This document shows positions 36,959 through 48,925 of a stretch of DNA of 64,000 nucleotides, in pieces. A program made the position numbers and the translations under genes. The notes beneath the pieces were generated by a model, which had not been told where the DNA came from, searched no databases, and saw only the letters and a program-made list of their open reading frames with translations. The stretch covers positions 37,381-101,380 of the forward strand of contig NZ_JAGGMO010000008.1 of NCBI RefSeq assembly GCF_017875395.1. The letters run 5' to 3'. The stretch is from Methanococcus voltae (GTDB lineage: Archaea > AGJL01 > Methanococci > Methanococcales > Methanococcaceae). Position 1 is the stretch's first letter; every line of letters starts with the position of its first letter.

Positions 36959-37936
36959 TTATTTTTCAGCATTTTTTTCTTCTAATTCTCTATCTTTTTT
37001 AGTCCAATAATTTGCCAATAAAGGACCGGTTATATTATGCCAAACGCTGAATATTGCACCAGGTACTGCTGAAAATGGCGAGAAATATTGCGTAGCTAAT
37101 GCGACAGATAAACCAGAATTTTGAACGCCCACTTCTACGACTATAGCTCTTCTTTTAGCTTCAGATATGCCCAATTTTTTAGTAATTCCATAACTTATTA
37201 ATAAGCCAAGCCCATTGTGCAAAATAACTGCGAGCAATACTAAAAGTCCTGAAGTTACTATTTTATCCGCATTTACTCCAATAATCGCTCCAACAATTAA
37301 TATAATAGCTACCACTGATACTAGGGGCATTGATGACCTAAAAGGCTCTAATTTTTTGCCCATTAATCCATTTAATATTAAGCCCAAGGTTACTGGTAAA
37401 AGTACTATTAAAAATATCGACTGTATCATCGAAGATGCGGGAATCCCCACCCATTGATGAGCAAGTATTAAAGTCAATATTGGTGTTATTAACGGCGAAA
37501 CTACCGTGCAAAATGTTGTTATTGCCACAGAAAGTGCTACATCCCCTCTAGCAAGATATGTAATCACGTTTGAAGCCGTCCCACCTGGACAACAACCTAA
37601 TAATATAACACCTACTGCTAATTCTGGGGGTAATTGTAAAGCTAATGCAATAATATATGCTAAAAGAGGCATTAAAGTAAATTGTAAACCCATACCTAAG
37701 AATACATCTTTTGGTCTCTGTAAAACTATTTTAAAATCATCAAATTTTAGGCTCATGCCCATTCCAAACATTATTATTCCCAAAAATAATGATATGTGAG
37801 GTAACGCCCAGGAAAAAACATCTGCATTGAAAAATCCGATAATTGAGCCCAATATAACCCACAATGCAAAGTAATTTTCCGCAAGTCTTTTTATACTTTC
37901 AAAGACGTCTGAAAAAATGGTTAATATTTGGTACAT
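36959..37936 (-). CDS. Bile acid:sodium symporter (BASS) family transporter
   Basis: 325 residues from the preferred ATG (GGTGAT upstream; six residues shorter than the longest frame). Nine or ten hydrophobic spans are present. Family motifs are IIMFGMGMSL in TM2 and LGCCPGGTASNVITYLARGDVALSV at the TM4 crossover, followed by VGVQNSGLSVAL. Prokaryotic members carry organic acids with sodium. The substrate is not evident. Its upstream region has a perfect 10-bp tandem repeat. Confidence 0.88.
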   Translation of the reverse strand: MYQILTIFSDVFESIKRLAENYFALWVILGSIIGFFNADVFSWALPHISLFLGIIMFGMGMSLKFDDFKIVLQRPKDVFLGMGLQFTLMPLLAYIIALALQLPPELAVGVILLGCCPGGTASNVITYLARGDVALSVAITTFCTVVSPLITPILTLILAHQWVGIPASSMIQSIFLIVLLPVTLGLILNGLMGKKLEPFRSSMPLVSVVAIILIVGAIIGVNADKIVTSGLLVLLAVILHNGLGLLISYGITKKLGISEAKRRAIVVEVGVQNSGLSVALATQYFSPFSAVPGAIFSVWHNITGPLLANYWTKKDRELEEKNAEK

Positions 37937-38310
37937 AAAATCACCTAATAACAAAATCTAAATCTATAACACAATTACTATTTTAATAATCTATCTAATT
38001 CTATCTAATTCTATCTAATTCTATCTAATTCTATCTAACATTATATCTAATATTTTTATCTCATAAGTTATTTATAATTAAATTGTAATGATTAATCATT
38101 ATAAATTGAAGTCAAAATAATATAATTACTCATCATATATAAATATATCAAAGAAACTTTAAAATTTCTATTTTATTTTTACATCGTATCTATTTTATTT
38201 TTATTTTAATAACCTATATATTGTACGAAAAAAATAATATATAGTATAGATTATCTAAAAAATTAGAATCTTTATTATTGGCTCTAATCTCATATCTGAC
38301 AGGGGATATT
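37937..38310. other. Divergent intergenic region
   Basis: 374 bases between the BASS transporter (minus) and a hypothetical gene (plus). It contains the tandem array at 37991-38038. ATAGATTATCTAA at 38246-38258 differs by one base from the palindrome found upstream of the ZIP transporter and vhcD. No gene was seen. Confidence 0.45.
37991..38038. repeat. 10-bp tandem repeat array
   Basis: The unit CTATCTAATT is repeated four times exactly, with a fifth unit matching eight of ten bases. It is 55-100 bases upstream of the BASS transporter start. The 10-base period equals about one DNA turn, so it could present repeated protein-binding sites on one face. Confidence 0.9.
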
Positions 38311-39408
38311 ATGTATCGATTTAAGATAAAAGATAATTCGAAAGGAATGGTAAGTTATCATATATCGTATTGTTATGAAAAAGAAACCGAAAACGAAAAC
38401 GGACACAAAAACAGTGAATATAGTAAAAACAATAAACCAAATTATGAATTAATATTTGATGATGAATTTATTCAAATTATGAATGAGTTACAGGGTGAAA
38501 AAAACTTTAATAATTATGTGGATATAATTGTAAATTCAATCAATTATGAATTTGATGAAAAATTTTTAAAAGAATCAATATTGTTAAAAATTCCTACGTT
38601 TTATAATACGATAAACAAAAATATGCGTATAGGAACCGAGGAAGTCAAAGCAGATGCGCTTAATGATAATTTTTGCAATGAAATTTTTAAATATGTTAAA
38701 TTAAATAATTTATATGATATAAATATAGAAAATAGCGACTTAAAAAGCCACATATTCAGAAAAAATATTATATTGTTTAATTTGTTGGATATTGAAGAAG
38801 ATTATCTTAAAGACTTAAAAAATAAATTAAAAAGAAATGGTGCAAAAAAAGTAATCTTTATATCGTTCTTTAAACTACTGGGAAATCCTAAAGATTTGTT
38901 GGAGCAGATTACCAAAGAAGTTATATTGCAGGAGTTAAATGTAATACCTCGAAATAATCTGAATTCTGATAAATACGATTGGCGGGAGTATTATATCGAA
39001 CAGCTTCGTAGGGATTCCTCATTGTGCATAAATCTCATAAATAGTCTAAATGATTCAGATTTGGAAAAATTTTCTGAAGTTATTTCTAAAAAATTAGAAT
39101 ATTTCCCAAATGACCCTAATTTAAATTTTAGTTTGGCAATAATAAATATTCTAAAAAAATACCCTGGAAAAGAAGATATATACGAGTTATCATTTGAAAA
39201 TCAGGAAGAAATAGATTATTACAATAATTATGTGGATAAATATATAAGAAATGGTTTAGCTGAATTTAATGAGTTTATAGCAGAATATTTTGTACTCTAT
39301 ATCAATTTAAAATTTGAAAAAAATATTATATTGAAAAATAAAATGCTACAGCCGATTATGGATGGTTACATTCAATCTTTGGCAAAATATGAGGGTGAAA
39401 ACTTATAA
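38311..39408 (+). CDS. Protein of unknown function
   Basis: 365 residues from the preferred ATG, which follows AGGGGATATT. A longer in-frame TTG start at 38278 has no ribosome binding site. It is soluble and highly charged, rich in Asn, Lys and Glu, with no signal peptide or membrane span. Segments such as LRRDSSLCINLINSLNDSDLEK and LEYFPNDPNLNFSLAI suggest an all-helical C-terminal half, possibly repeat-like. No family is recognised and the neighbours give no hint. Confidence 0.6.
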   Translation: MYRFKIKDNSKGMVSYHISYCYEKETENENGHKNSEYSKNNKPNYELIFDDEFIQIMNELQGEKNFNNYVDIIVNSINYEFDEKFLKESILLKIPTFYNTINKNMRIGTEEVKADALNDNFCNEIFKYVKLNNLYDINIENSDLKSHIFRKNIILFNLLDIEEDYLKDLKNKLKRNGAKKVIFISFFKLLGNPKDLLEQITKEVILQELNVIPRNNLNSDKYDWREYYIEQLRRDSSLCINLINSLNDSDLEKFSEVISKKLEYFPNDPNLNFSLAIINILKKYPGKEDIYELSFENQEEIDYYNNYVDKYIRNGLAEFNEFIAEYFVLYINLKFEKNIILKNKMLQPIMDGYIQSLAKYEGENL

Positions 39409-39640
39409 TCAATAATCTGATTATATATGATCATATTATTAATTACAAATTATTAATTATGACGTATTGGTTATAACTAATATATATTAAAAAATATATA
39501 TTTTCAAATATGTTAAACATAACCTAACATAGCTTAAATAAGTAGTAAACACATAACAAAATAGTAATGAAATATGAATATACTAGAATAAATCATCAAT
39601 GATATATTTTTATCAACTAAATTAATTAAGTGGTGGAATA

Positions 39641-39937
39641 ATGGAATGTCCTATTTGTAAGGGAGAAAAATGTATTAAAATGTCAGCTATTGAATTATAT
39701 GAAGGTTTGATGGACTTATTTTTCAAATACCAAGACCCTGAAAGCGATGTAACCTTTAAAAAATACCCTACGGTTGGAGAAATCGGCGCTTGCGAGGAAA
39801 CTGGTAAAAAAATATGGTACTGTCCATACTGTAAAAAACCATTCCCTGAAAACTATAAAACCAATGAAGTAACGATTATTTGCCCACATTGTGGTAAAAC
39901 GCTTTGCATACCTGTTTCGAATAGAACTTTTTGTTAA
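39641..39937 (+). CDS. Small zinc-ribbon protein of unknown function
   Basis: 98 residues with three CxxC pairs (CPIC near the start, CPYC and CPHC near the end) and further single cysteines (GACEE, TLCIP, C-terminal TFC). At least one zinc ribbon formed by CPYC and CPHC is likely. It may bind nucleic acid or act in a protein complex. GGTGG precedes the ATG. It stands alone between a hypothetical gene and the pst operon. Confidence 0.65.
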   Translation: MECPICKGEKCIKMSAIELYEGLMDLFFKYQDPESDVTFKKYPTVGEIGACEETGKKIWYCPYCKKPFPENYKTNEVTIICPHCGKTLCIPVSNRTFC

Positions 39938-40027
39938 ATAACAATTCATAACCTTTCTTTTCAATTTTTAAATTAGTTTTTTAAATTATTTTTATCGTTA
40001 CTTTATTTTTGTAATTATGTTATTTTG

Positions 40028-40118
40028 TATACCCGGTATAATTTTAGTAATTTAGTTCCTATTTTAGGAAATATAATTCATATATAGAAACTTTTATATA
40101 CTATATTGTATACAAAAG
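40028..40118 (+). promoter_or_regulatory. pst operon promoter with two inverted repeats
   Basis: Box A TTTATATA at 40093-40100 follows a GAAAC BRE-like sequence. An 11-bp inverted repeat with one mismatch, CTTTTATATAC (40091-40101) and GTATACAAAAG (40108-40118), spans box A and the DNA just after it. A second dyad, TATACC-C-GGTATA at 40028-40040, lies about 60 bases upstream. The pst promoter of Methanococcus maripaludis is known to respond to phosphate. These dyads are candidate sites for the regulator. Confidence 0.6.
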
Positions 40119-40195
40119 TTCTTTAGAAATATATTAAAATTCATAAAATGCCCATACAAAAAACTCTCAATATCAATAAATCAATAGGTGATTTC

Positions 40196-41032
40196 TTGAA
40201 AAAAATAATCTCAACAGTACTTGCAGTATTGGTTGTATCTTCCGTCTTGTTATTCTCAGGATGTATCGAGGGCGATGCAAGCAGTAACCCAGTAAACCAA
40301 AAACAAAGTTTAAAGATATCTGGCTCTACAACCGTATTGCCAATAATAAAAGATTGTGTAATAAATTACGACGATAAAAACGTTTTAATCGACGTATCTG
40401 GCGGAGGTTCCGGTTTTGGAATTTCCGAAGTTGGAAATAAAATAGTAAATATTGGTATGAGTTCAAGAGACATTAAAAGCAGTGAATTCACAGATTATCC
40501 AGATTTAAAAGCACATACTATCGCAAAAGACGGTGTAGCCGTTGTAATAAACCCTGAAAATACAGCAGTTAATTCAATTACCAAACAGCAATTAAAGGAC
40601 ATATACGCAGGCAAAATAACCAACTGGAAACAATTGGGTGGTAACGATGCTACAATTAACGTATATACGAGAGATGAAGAAAGCGGTACGAGAGAAGTAT
40701 TTGATAAAAAAGGACTTGACGGTCAAGAAATATTCCCTAAATCAATAGTTGTCGCTTCAAACGCTGCAATGAAATCTTCCGTTAAAAGCGATAAATACGG
40801 TATCGGTTACGTTTCAATCGGTTACATAGACAATACTGTGAAAACATTAAACTTTGAAGGCGTAGAACCTACAAAAGAAAATGTTATAATGGAAAAATAT
40901 GAAATTTCAAGATCATTATATTTAATCACCAGTGGAGAACCTACCGAAGTAGAAAGTAACTTTATAAACTTCGTAAAAAGCCCGGCTGGTCAAGAAATTG
41001 TATCAAATAAAGGTTACATTGCATTAGCCTAA
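40196..41032 (+). CDS. pstS: Phosphate ABC transporter substrate-binding protein
   Basis: 278 residues from the preferred start. PstS captures phosphate outside the cell and hands it to PstCA. A lipoprotein signal ends LFSGC. The phosphate-binding segments ISGSTTVLPI, SGGGSGFGI, MSSRDI and RDEESGTRE are all present. I prefer the TTG at 40196 because AGGTGAT sits right before it and it begins with a proper signal peptide (MKKIISTVLAVLVVSS). The in-frame ATG at 40148 has no ribosome binding site and would add 16 residues. Confidence 0.93.
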   Translation: MKKIISTVLAVLVVSSVLLFSGCIEGDASSNPVNQKQSLKISGSTTVLPIIKDCVINYDDKNVLIDVSGGGSGFGISEVGNKIVNIGMSSRDIKSSEFTDYPDLKAHTIAKDGVAVVINPENTAVNSITKQQLKDIYAGKITNWKQLGGNDATINVYTRDEESGTREVFDKKGLDGQEIFPKSIVVASNAAMKSSVKSDKYGIGYVSIGYIDNTVKTLNFEGVEPTKENVIMEKYEISRSLYLITSGEPTEVESNFINFVKSPAGQEIVSNKGYIALA

Positions 41033-41145
41033 TTAATCTTAAAAAATAAACTAAATTATTAATTTATTTATAAATTTTTTATCTAATTTTTAAATATTAT
41101 TGTTAATTACCCATTTAATTCATTCTTATCTTCAAAGGTGATTTT

Positions 41146-42087
41146 ATGCCAATTATGAATTTTACAAAGTTTACAAATTTCATTAATTCAAATCTCAAAA
41201 ATAATCAGAAGAATCAGAAGAATCATAAAAAACTTAACAAAAAAATTCCCGAATATACTTTAAAATTTTTTGCAATGTTCTCAAGTTCGATAATTTTTGC
41301 AATAGTAATTTTTTTAATATATAATTCAGTTCCGCTAGTAACCGAGCTAAATATATTTGATTTCCTATTAGGTGGACAATGGACGCCCTCAAAAGAGCTC
41401 TACGGGATATTACCAATGATTGTGGGTACCATACTAACAAGTTTCTTATCGTTATTGATTGCAGTGCCTTTGGGAGTAGGTTGCGCCATATTTTTGTCAG
41501 AAATAATCCCAAACAATATTTCTAAGATATTTAGAAGTTGCATTGAGATATTGGCTACAATACCTTCCGTAGTTTATGGATTTATCGGCATGATATTGCT
41601 CATACCACTTATAAGGGACATTTTCGGCGGTACGGGCTTTAGCGCATTATCTGGCGGGATAATATTATCTATTATGATATTACCAACTATAGTTTCACTT
41701 TCGGAAGATGCACTGAGGAATGTTCCAAGTGCCTTAAAAGATGGAAGTCTTGCATTAGGGGCAACAAGATTTCAGACGTTAAAAAACATAACCCTACCTT
41801 CTGCACTTAGCGGCATAATATCAAGCATTATATTGGGACTTGGAAGGGCTGTAGGCGAAACTATGGCCGTCATCATGGTTGTAGGTAACTGGGCATTGAT
41901 ACCAAATTCCCCACTAGAGCCAGTTAGAACACTAACAAGCCATATCGTACTTAATATTAAAGAAACTGCTACTGGTGGGGTAATTTACCACATAATGTTT
42001 GCTACAGGTCTTGTTTTGCTCATTGTGGTTATGGCATTAAATTTAATTGCAAAATACGTTAATTCAAAGTATAATTTGAATAATTAA
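41146..42087 (+). CDS. pstC: Phosphate ABC transporter permease
   Basis: 313 residues with six membrane spans. The EAA-type loop DGSLALGATRFQTLKNITLPSALSG (about 195-220) contacts PstB. A basic, Asn/Lys-rich N-terminal tail of about 35 residues precedes the first span. GGTGAT is before the ATG. It forms the phosphate channel with PstA and lies in the order S-C-A-B, co-transcribed. Confidence 0.93.
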   Translation: MPIMNFTKFTNFINSNLKNNQKNQKNHKKLNKKIPEYTLKFFAMFSSSIIFAIVIFLIYNSVPLVTELNIFDFLLGGQWTPSKELYGILPMIVGTILTSFLSLLIAVPLGVGCAIFLSEIIPNNISKIFRSCIEILATIPSVVYGFIGMILLIPLIRDIFGGTGFSALSGGIILSIMILPTIVSLSEDALRNVPSALKDGSLALGATRFQTLKNITLPSALSGIISSIILGLGRAVGETMAVIMVVGNWALIPNSPLEPVRTLTSHIVLNIKETATGGVIYHIMFATGLVLLIVVMALNLIAKYVNSKYNLNN

Positions 42088-42123
42088 CTATTAAAATTAA
42101 AACAACTCAAAAGGGGTAGTTTT

Positions 42124-43134
42124 ATGAAAAAATTTATGGTCGGTAAATTAGGTAAATTAAGTAACGTAGATAAATTAACTAAAAAGGGCTTTAAAAATAC
42201 AGTACTCAATAAATATTTAATTAATTTATTAATAAGTGATGTAACTATGGATAATACTAAAAATATTAATTATTTACAAGATGAAAATGGAAAATGGAAA
42301 ATGTCAAAATATTTATCCCACTCAAAAAAGCGGAAAATTGAAGAAAAAATAGCATTTTCAATATTTTATTTGTGTGGATTAACCGTATTGGGGATATTAT
42401 TCTTCATGATTTGGCATATAGTCTCCAATGGAATAGGGGTAATATCATTTAGCTTTATTGCAAGCATATACAATGCAATAGTTGGTACTTTATCATTAGT
42501 ATCTTTATCCATCGTATTTGCAGTTCCTTTCGGCGTATTATCTGCAATATATCTTTATGAGTACGCAAAAGATAGTAAACTTTCGCAAATTGTTAGGTTT
42601 TCGTCAGACTGCTTAGCAGGTTTACCTTCAATCGTATTTGGGATATTCGGGTATGCAATAGCGCTTAAAACTATCGGTCCTTCATTATTAGTAGGGGGAG
42701 TTATATTATCATTCATGATATTGCCAATAATCATTAAAGCAACAGAAGAAGGCTTAAAATCTGTTCCAAGCGATATAAGGGACGGTAGTCTTGCTTTGGG
42801 TGCTTCAAAATGGCAAACAATCCGTCAAATAGTGGTTCCATCTGCCATGCCTCAGATTATAACTGGAGTTATATTGGCAATGGGCAGGAGTGCAGAGGAA
42901 ACTGCTGCGGTAATGTTTACAGCAGCGACGATATATGCGTCTGGTTTTGGGTTATTAAACAGAGTTGAAACACTTTCATTTAATTTATACATTACTGCTA
43001 CGGAGTATTCCACACAACAGGAATTAGCGTCTGCTTACGGTATTGCGGTCGTATTATTGGGTTTGATGATTACTTTATTTATCATATCTAATTTAGTAAA
43101 AAGAAAATTTGCAAAATACAATTCTAACATTTAA
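42124..43134 (+). CDS. pstA: Phosphate ABC transporter permease
   Basis: 336 residues, six spans, with the permease loop DGSLALGASKWQTIRQIVVPSAMPQ. Compared with the usual 280-300 residues, it has a long hydrophilic N-terminal extension (about residues 1-75) rich in Lys and Asn. A later in-frame Met at about residue 60 (MSKYLSHSKKRKIEEK) would give a normal length but has no ribosome binding site, so the long form is kept. GGGGTAG precedes the ATG. Confidence 0.9.
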   Translation: MKKFMVGKLGKLSNVDKLTKKGFKNTVLNKYLINLLISDVTMDNTKNINYLQDENGKWKMSKYLSHSKKRKIEEKIAFSIFYLCGLTVLGILFFMIWHIVSNGIGVISFSFIASIYNAIVGTLSLVSLSIVFAVPFGVLSAIYLYEYAKDSKLSQIVRFSSDCLAGLPSIVFGIFGYAIALKTIGPSLLVGGVILSFMILPIIIKATEEGLKSVPSDIRDGSLALGASKWQTIRQIVVPSAMPQIITGVILAMGRSAEETAAVMFTAATIYASGFGLLNRVETLSFNLYITATEYSTQQELASAYGIAVVLLGLMITLFIISNLVKRKFAKYNSNI

Positions 43135-43208
43135 TTGAATTAATATAGTATGCTATAAAATAAAAAATAAAAAATAAAACAAATAGAATACTGAAATTTG
43201 GTGTAATT

Positions 43209-44105
43209 ATGGTGACAACGATGTCAAATGAAAATATTGGAAATGAAAATATGAATATTGATAATAATACCAATATGAATACCAGTACTAATACCGATAT
43301 TGAAAATAATGAATTAAAAGACATAATAATTGACACAATAATCGACGTAAAAAAATTAAACTTAAAATATGGGGATAAACAAGTTTTATTTGATGTAGAT
43401 ATGCCAATTTACAAAAATAAGGTTACTGCTTTAATTGGCCCTAGTGGTTGTGGTAAATCCTCCTTTATCAGATGTTTAAATCGTATGAACGATGAAATAC
43501 AAAATACGGAAATTAAAGGAACGATAATGTATGAAAACATCAATATAAACGATGTAGATGTGGAAGACTTACGAAAAAAGATAGGGATGGTATTTCAAAG
43601 ACCTAACCCATTTCCTATGAGTATTTATGAGAATATTGCATACGGACCTAAAATTCACGGTACTAAACTATCTAAAAAAGAAAAAGATGAATTAGTAATT
43701 GAATCTTTAAAAAAATCGGCGTTATTTGATGATTTGGATGAGCCAAACGAATCTAATAAAGTTAAGATATTGCAAAAATCAGCGCTTAAATTATCTGGCG
43801 GTCAACAGCAACGATTATGTATTGCAAGATGTATTGCAGTTTCTCCTGAAATTATACTCATGGACGAACCTTGTTCAGCATTAGACCCGATTTCCACGCT
43901 TAAAATCGAAGAATTAATTAAAGAACTTAAAAAAGATTATACTATCGTAATCGTTACACATAATATGCAACAAGCAAAAAGAGTTTCTGACTACACTGGA
44001 TTTTTTATGAATGGAAACGTTGTAGAATTTGGAAAAACTGATGATTTATTCAATAATCCAAAAAATAAGTATACTGAAAATTATATAAAAGGAATATTTG
44101 GATAA
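43209..44105 (+). CDS. pstB: Phosphate ABC transporter ATP-binding protein
   Basis: 298 residues. Walker A is GPSGCGKSS, the Q-loop is [13 protein letters not shown], the signature is LSGGQQQR and Walker B is IILMDEP with [10 protein letters not shown] after it. The N-terminal 45 residues are an Asn/Met/Thr-rich low-complexity tail not found in typical PstB. It powers phosphate import by PstCA. No phoU follows; the next gene is frcB on the other strand. Confidence 0.95.
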   Translation: MVTTMSNENIGNENMNIDNNTNMNTSTNTDIENNELKDIIIDTIIDVKKLNLKYGDKQVLFDVDMPIYKNKVTALIGPSGCGKSSFIRCLNRMNDEIQNTEIKGTIMYENININDVDVEDLRKKIGMVFQRPNPFPMSIYENIAYGPKIHGTKLSKKEKDELVIESLKKSALFDDLDEPNESNKVKILQKSALKLSGGQQQRLCIARCIAVSPEIILMDEPCSALDPISTLKIEELIKELKKDYTIVIVTHNMQQAKRVSDYTGFFMNGNVVEFGKTDDLFNNPKNKYTENYIKGIFG

Positions 44106-44206
44106 TTTAATAATTTAATAATTTAAATAAGTTAAATAAGTTAAATATTTTAGATAATAAAATGAAGAATGAATAAATAAAGAATAAATGAATAAAAGAA
44201 ATAATT

Positions 44207-45055
44207 TTAGTAAGGAACAGGTAATCCTAATTCCATTCTATGAGCTATTTCTTTTTCATTTTTCTCTTTTTTCTGCAATGAGAGTTTTTGCACTAAATCC
44301 AAACCTGGTTGTACGTCCTCGATATTTTTAGTTTCTAAGACGCCCGCTTCAACCATTTTGTTTAAGTATGCTTCACCTTTTTCAGTTCTTACAAATATGG
44401 TACTCCAGCCATCTGGACTACCCACTGAACCTGTTGAGATATCTGCAAGTTCTGCAGTGTAATCGGTGCAAATATGGCAGGATTTTTGTTCATACATATG
44501 TGTATCTTTCAATTTAACGGATTTTACATCACCGTATTTTGAGTATACCCAAAATTTACCTTTTCCGATGTCTGTTTTTAAAACATCATCCATTCTGATG
44601 CCCGCGTACTCTTCTACGATTGCTTTCATACCTTCGTATGAAAAGTTTTCCATACAGAATATACCCATTACTAAAGCAATTTTCGAATCTGTGTGCCTAA
44701 ATCCCATAGGATACTTGATTAATTTTCTTATAGCCTGCACTTGGCAAGGTGTTCCTACAATACCTACCTTTTCGAGTGCATATTCCCTAACGGCGTCTTT
44801 TAAAACTGATACATTAGGTGATACAGTATATTTTGTACCTGCAGCATTTAAAACTTCTTCAGGGGTTGTAGCAACTTTTGGAGCTGCATTAAATCCATCT
44901 TCGGTGTTTGCAACAATTACACCATCGAGAAGTTTACTTTCTAAGCCATATATGTAAGCTGCGGATACGATACCACCATCTTGTGCCTTTTTTAAAATTT
45001 CTTTATCTGTGGCTCTTGCAGATATTACCGTTTTATAATTTCCAAATGGGTTCAA
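44207..45055 (-). CDS. frcB: F420-reducing hydrogenase beta subunit (selenium-free set)
   Basis: 282 residues. FrcB carries FAD and a [4Fe-4S] cluster and passes electrons from the hydrogenase core to coenzyme F420. Features include [33 protein letters not shown] and the [20 protein letters not shown] segment. It starts with TTG at 45055 after AGAGGTGG. It is the last gene of frcADGB, 77 bases after frcG, so it belongs to the same transcript. Confidence 0.93.
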   Translation of the reverse strand: MNPFGNYKTVISARATDKEILKKAQDGGIVSAAYIYGLESKLLDGVIVANTEDGFNAAPKVATTPEEVLNAAGTKYTVSPNVSVLKDAVREYALEKVGIVGTPCQVQAIRKLIKYPMGFRHTDSKIALVMGIFCMENFSYEGMKAIVEEYAGIRMDDVLKTDIGKGKFWVYSKYGDVKSVKLKDTHMYEQKSCHICTDYTAELADISTGSVGSPDGWSTIFVRTEKGEAYLNKMVEAGVLETKNIEDVQPGLDLVQKLSLQKKEKNEKEIAHRMELGLPVPY

Positions 45056-45132
45056 AATACCACCTCTAAGAAATATGAGCGTATTTCATTATTTTATTGA
45101 GTTTTTTTCCTTTATTTTCCGTTTATCTGTAT

Positions 45133-45861
45133 TTATTCAAGTTTTCGAATTATTTCTGGGAATCTAACTCTTGGACATTGAGCACTACAAATTCCACATT
45201 TTATACAGAATTCTGAATTAATGTTTGGTTTTCCTTCGACCATATCTATTGCATTAACTTGGCAAGCTGCTGCACAAGTCCCGCAACCCATACAGAGCGA
45301 TTTATTAATAACTTCTTTAATTACATCGCATCCGCAAGCATCTTTTCCATATTTTGCAATTTCTGCGAACGGTTCTAAATATTCCATATCTCCTTCTAGA
45401 GCTGCTGTAAGCAATTTTACAATTGATTCTGTGGAAGGAGGGCATCCTGGAAGTGCTAAATCTACTTTAATCACGTCACCAATCGGTACAAATGAAGCGT
45501 GACTAGGTTGTGACATTTGACCGCCTCTCGCAAATCTAGTAACTCCGCCAGAAGCTGCACAAGCTCCGAGTGCTACAACAATTTTTGAGTTCTTACGGGT
45601 GGTTAATATATCATCCATTGCGTGAGGATCATCTAAACACACGCTACCCTCAACTAATGCTATATCTATACCTTCCGGTATTTTTCTTTCGATTAATATT
45701 TTATCATCGGTTTCTGTGATTTCTGTTTTTTCATCAGCCAACGTTAACGCATAAACTAACTCAACAGACCCTAAAATATCAAGTAATTTTTCATAGGTAT
45801 CTGTAAGGGATATTAAACATCCTGTACAACCACTCATGTGTATATGGGCAATTCTTACCAC
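45133..45861 (-). CDS. frcG: F420-reducing hydrogenase gamma (small) subunit (selenium-free set)
   Basis: 242 residues. The [NiFe]-hydrogenase small subunit passes electrons from the NiFe site through iron-sulfur clusters. The proximal cluster motif is SGCTGC (10-15), and GACAASGG and PGCPPS follow. Two C-terminal ferredoxin motifs ([12 protein letters not shown] and [12 protein letters not shown]) complete it. It starts with GTG at 45861 after GGTGAT. Third gene of the frc operon. Confidence 0.93.
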   Translation of the reverse strand: MVRIAHIHMSGCTGCLISLTDTYEKLLDILGSVELVYALTLADEKTEITETDDKILIERKIPEGIDIALVEGSVCLDDPHAMDDILTTRKNSKIVVALGACAASGGVTRFARGGQMSQPSHASFVPIGDVIKVDLALPGCPPSTESIVKLLTAALEGDMEYLEPFAEIAKYGKDACGCDVIKEVINKSLCMGCGTCAAACQVNAIDMVEGKPNINSEFCIKCGICSAQCPRVRFPEIIRKLE

Positions 45862-46085
45862 TATATCACCATTATCGATATAATTTATTTTATTTATTCT
45901 AAAACTTAGTTAAATTAATTTATTAACTCATTAATAGTCAATTTATAGTCCATTTAGTAATTTAGTAATTTAGTATAATACATCCATAAATATATTTTAA
46001 ATTTAAAATTAAATTTAAAGAAGGACTAAAAACATGTTTTTAGATTATTTTAGATTATTTTAGACTATTTATTTAATTATTTAGT

Positions 46086-46583
46086 CTAATTTAATTCTTC
46101 AATTATCATTTTAACCGCATCATCGATTGAATTGGTTACTTCATCCGATAATTCAAGTAATATGTCCGGTGCCGTAACTCGTTTTTGTTGACATCCGATA
46201 ACTACAATCTCAACCCCGTAATCATCGTTAATTTCTCTTAACATACCTGCTAATGGCATATCGTGGGCATCCACGTGATATTTAGGAAGATTTGGTATAT
46301 CTTCAACATATAGTTTTTTCAAGGTCCCTGGTTCTAAACCATAGTCAATAATATCTGCAATTACAATCTTTCTTAAAGGGGTTTCTCCATCTATTAATGA
46401 TAAAATAAAGTGAGAAGCTCCCGTACCTGCGTCAATGAGTTGTATTTTTTCGGAATTTAAGATAGGATATTGCTCTTTTAATTCATTTAATCTGTTTATT
46501 ATATGGTATCCAAATCCATCGTCCCCAAAAAGGATGTTACCACATCCAAGTACTAATATCTCTTTATTTAAGTATCCTGGCAT
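46086..46583 (-). CDS. frcD: Hydrogenase maturation protease of the frc operon
   Basis: 165 residues of the HyaD/FrhD/HycI peptidase family. It removes the C-terminal peptide of the hydrogenase large subunit after nickel insertion. Family motifs are LGCGNILFGDDGFGYH near the N-terminus, with the nickel-sensing acidic residues, and DAGTGASHF plus HDMPL further in. GGTGA precedes the ATG. It lies between frcA and frcG. A 225-base gap separates it from frcG. Confidence 0.9.
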   Translation of the reverse strand: MPGYLNKEILVLGCGNILFGDDGFGYHIINRLNELKEQYPILNSEKIQLIDAGTGASHFILSLIDGETPLRKIVIADIIDYGLEPGTLKKLYVEDIPNLPKYHVDAHDMPLAGMLREINDDYGVEIVVIGCQQKRVTAPDILLELSDEVTNSIDDAVKMIIEELN

Positions 46584-46727
46584 AATTCACCATTTTTAGT
46601 TTGGTAGTATACAATTATAGTTTATATGTAGTTTACATATGGTTTATAAAATATATTTATAGATTTAAATTAATTATTGTATTGTTATTATATTTTTATA
46701 ATATTTTTATAATATTTTTTTATATTT

Positions 46728-48404
<1,677 letters not shown>

Positions 48405-48842
48405 GTGGCTGAAAACTGGGAACCGAAAATTGTCGGTTTTTGTTGTAACTGGTGTACTTATGGTGGTGCAGATACAGCAGGTGTTGGGAGAATGCAATAT
48501 CCTCCAAGCATCAGAATCATTAGAGTGATGTGCTCAGGCAGAATCGAACCATCATTCATATTAAAAGCATTCAAAGAAGGCGCTGATGGTGTATTCATCG
48601 GTGGTTGTCACCTTGGAGACTGTCACTACGATGCAGGTAACTACAAATGGCAAAGAAGAGTTATGATGCTCTACGATATGCTCGAAGAACTTGGTATCGA
48701 AAGAGAAAGAGTCATGCACGAATGGATTTCAGCTTCTGAAGGTGAAAAATTCCAAATTGCAATGAATGATATCTACGATAAAATAAAAGCTATGGGTCCT
48801 TGTACTTTAAAAGAAAATACGGGCAGTATAGACGAAGAATAA
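48405..48842 (+). CDS. vhcD: F420-non-reducing hydrogenase delta subunit (selenium-free set)
   Basis: 145 residues of the MvhD family. It carries a [2Fe-2S] cluster and links the hydrogenase to heterodisulfide reductase subunit HdrA. Conserved cysteines lie in [15 protein letters not shown], in CSGRIEP and in GCHLGDCHY. It starts with GTG at 48405, four bases after GGTGA. An overlapping ATG at 48403 is in a different frame. First gene of vhcDGAB. Confidence 0.94.
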   Translation: MAENWEPKIVGFCCNWCTYGGADTAGVGRMQYPPSIRIIRVMCSGRIEPSFILKAFKEGADGVFIGGCHLGDCHYDAGNYKWQRRVMMLYDMLEELGIERERVMHEWISASEGEKFQIAMNDIYDKIKAMGPCTLKENTGSIDEE

Positions 48843-48925
48843 TAAATAAACCGATTTGATTTAAAATATACTAGTATTATAAATTAATACTGAACTAATA
48901 CTGAACTAATACATACGGTGGTTTC

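Noticed and set aside
37991..38038. Tandem repeats considered as a CRISPR array
   Set aside because: The units are only 10 bases with no spacers and there are no cas genes in the window.
44466..44957. 163-codon plus-strand frame inside frcB
   Set aside because: Antisense to a conserved hydrogenase subunit; no start signal or family resemblance.
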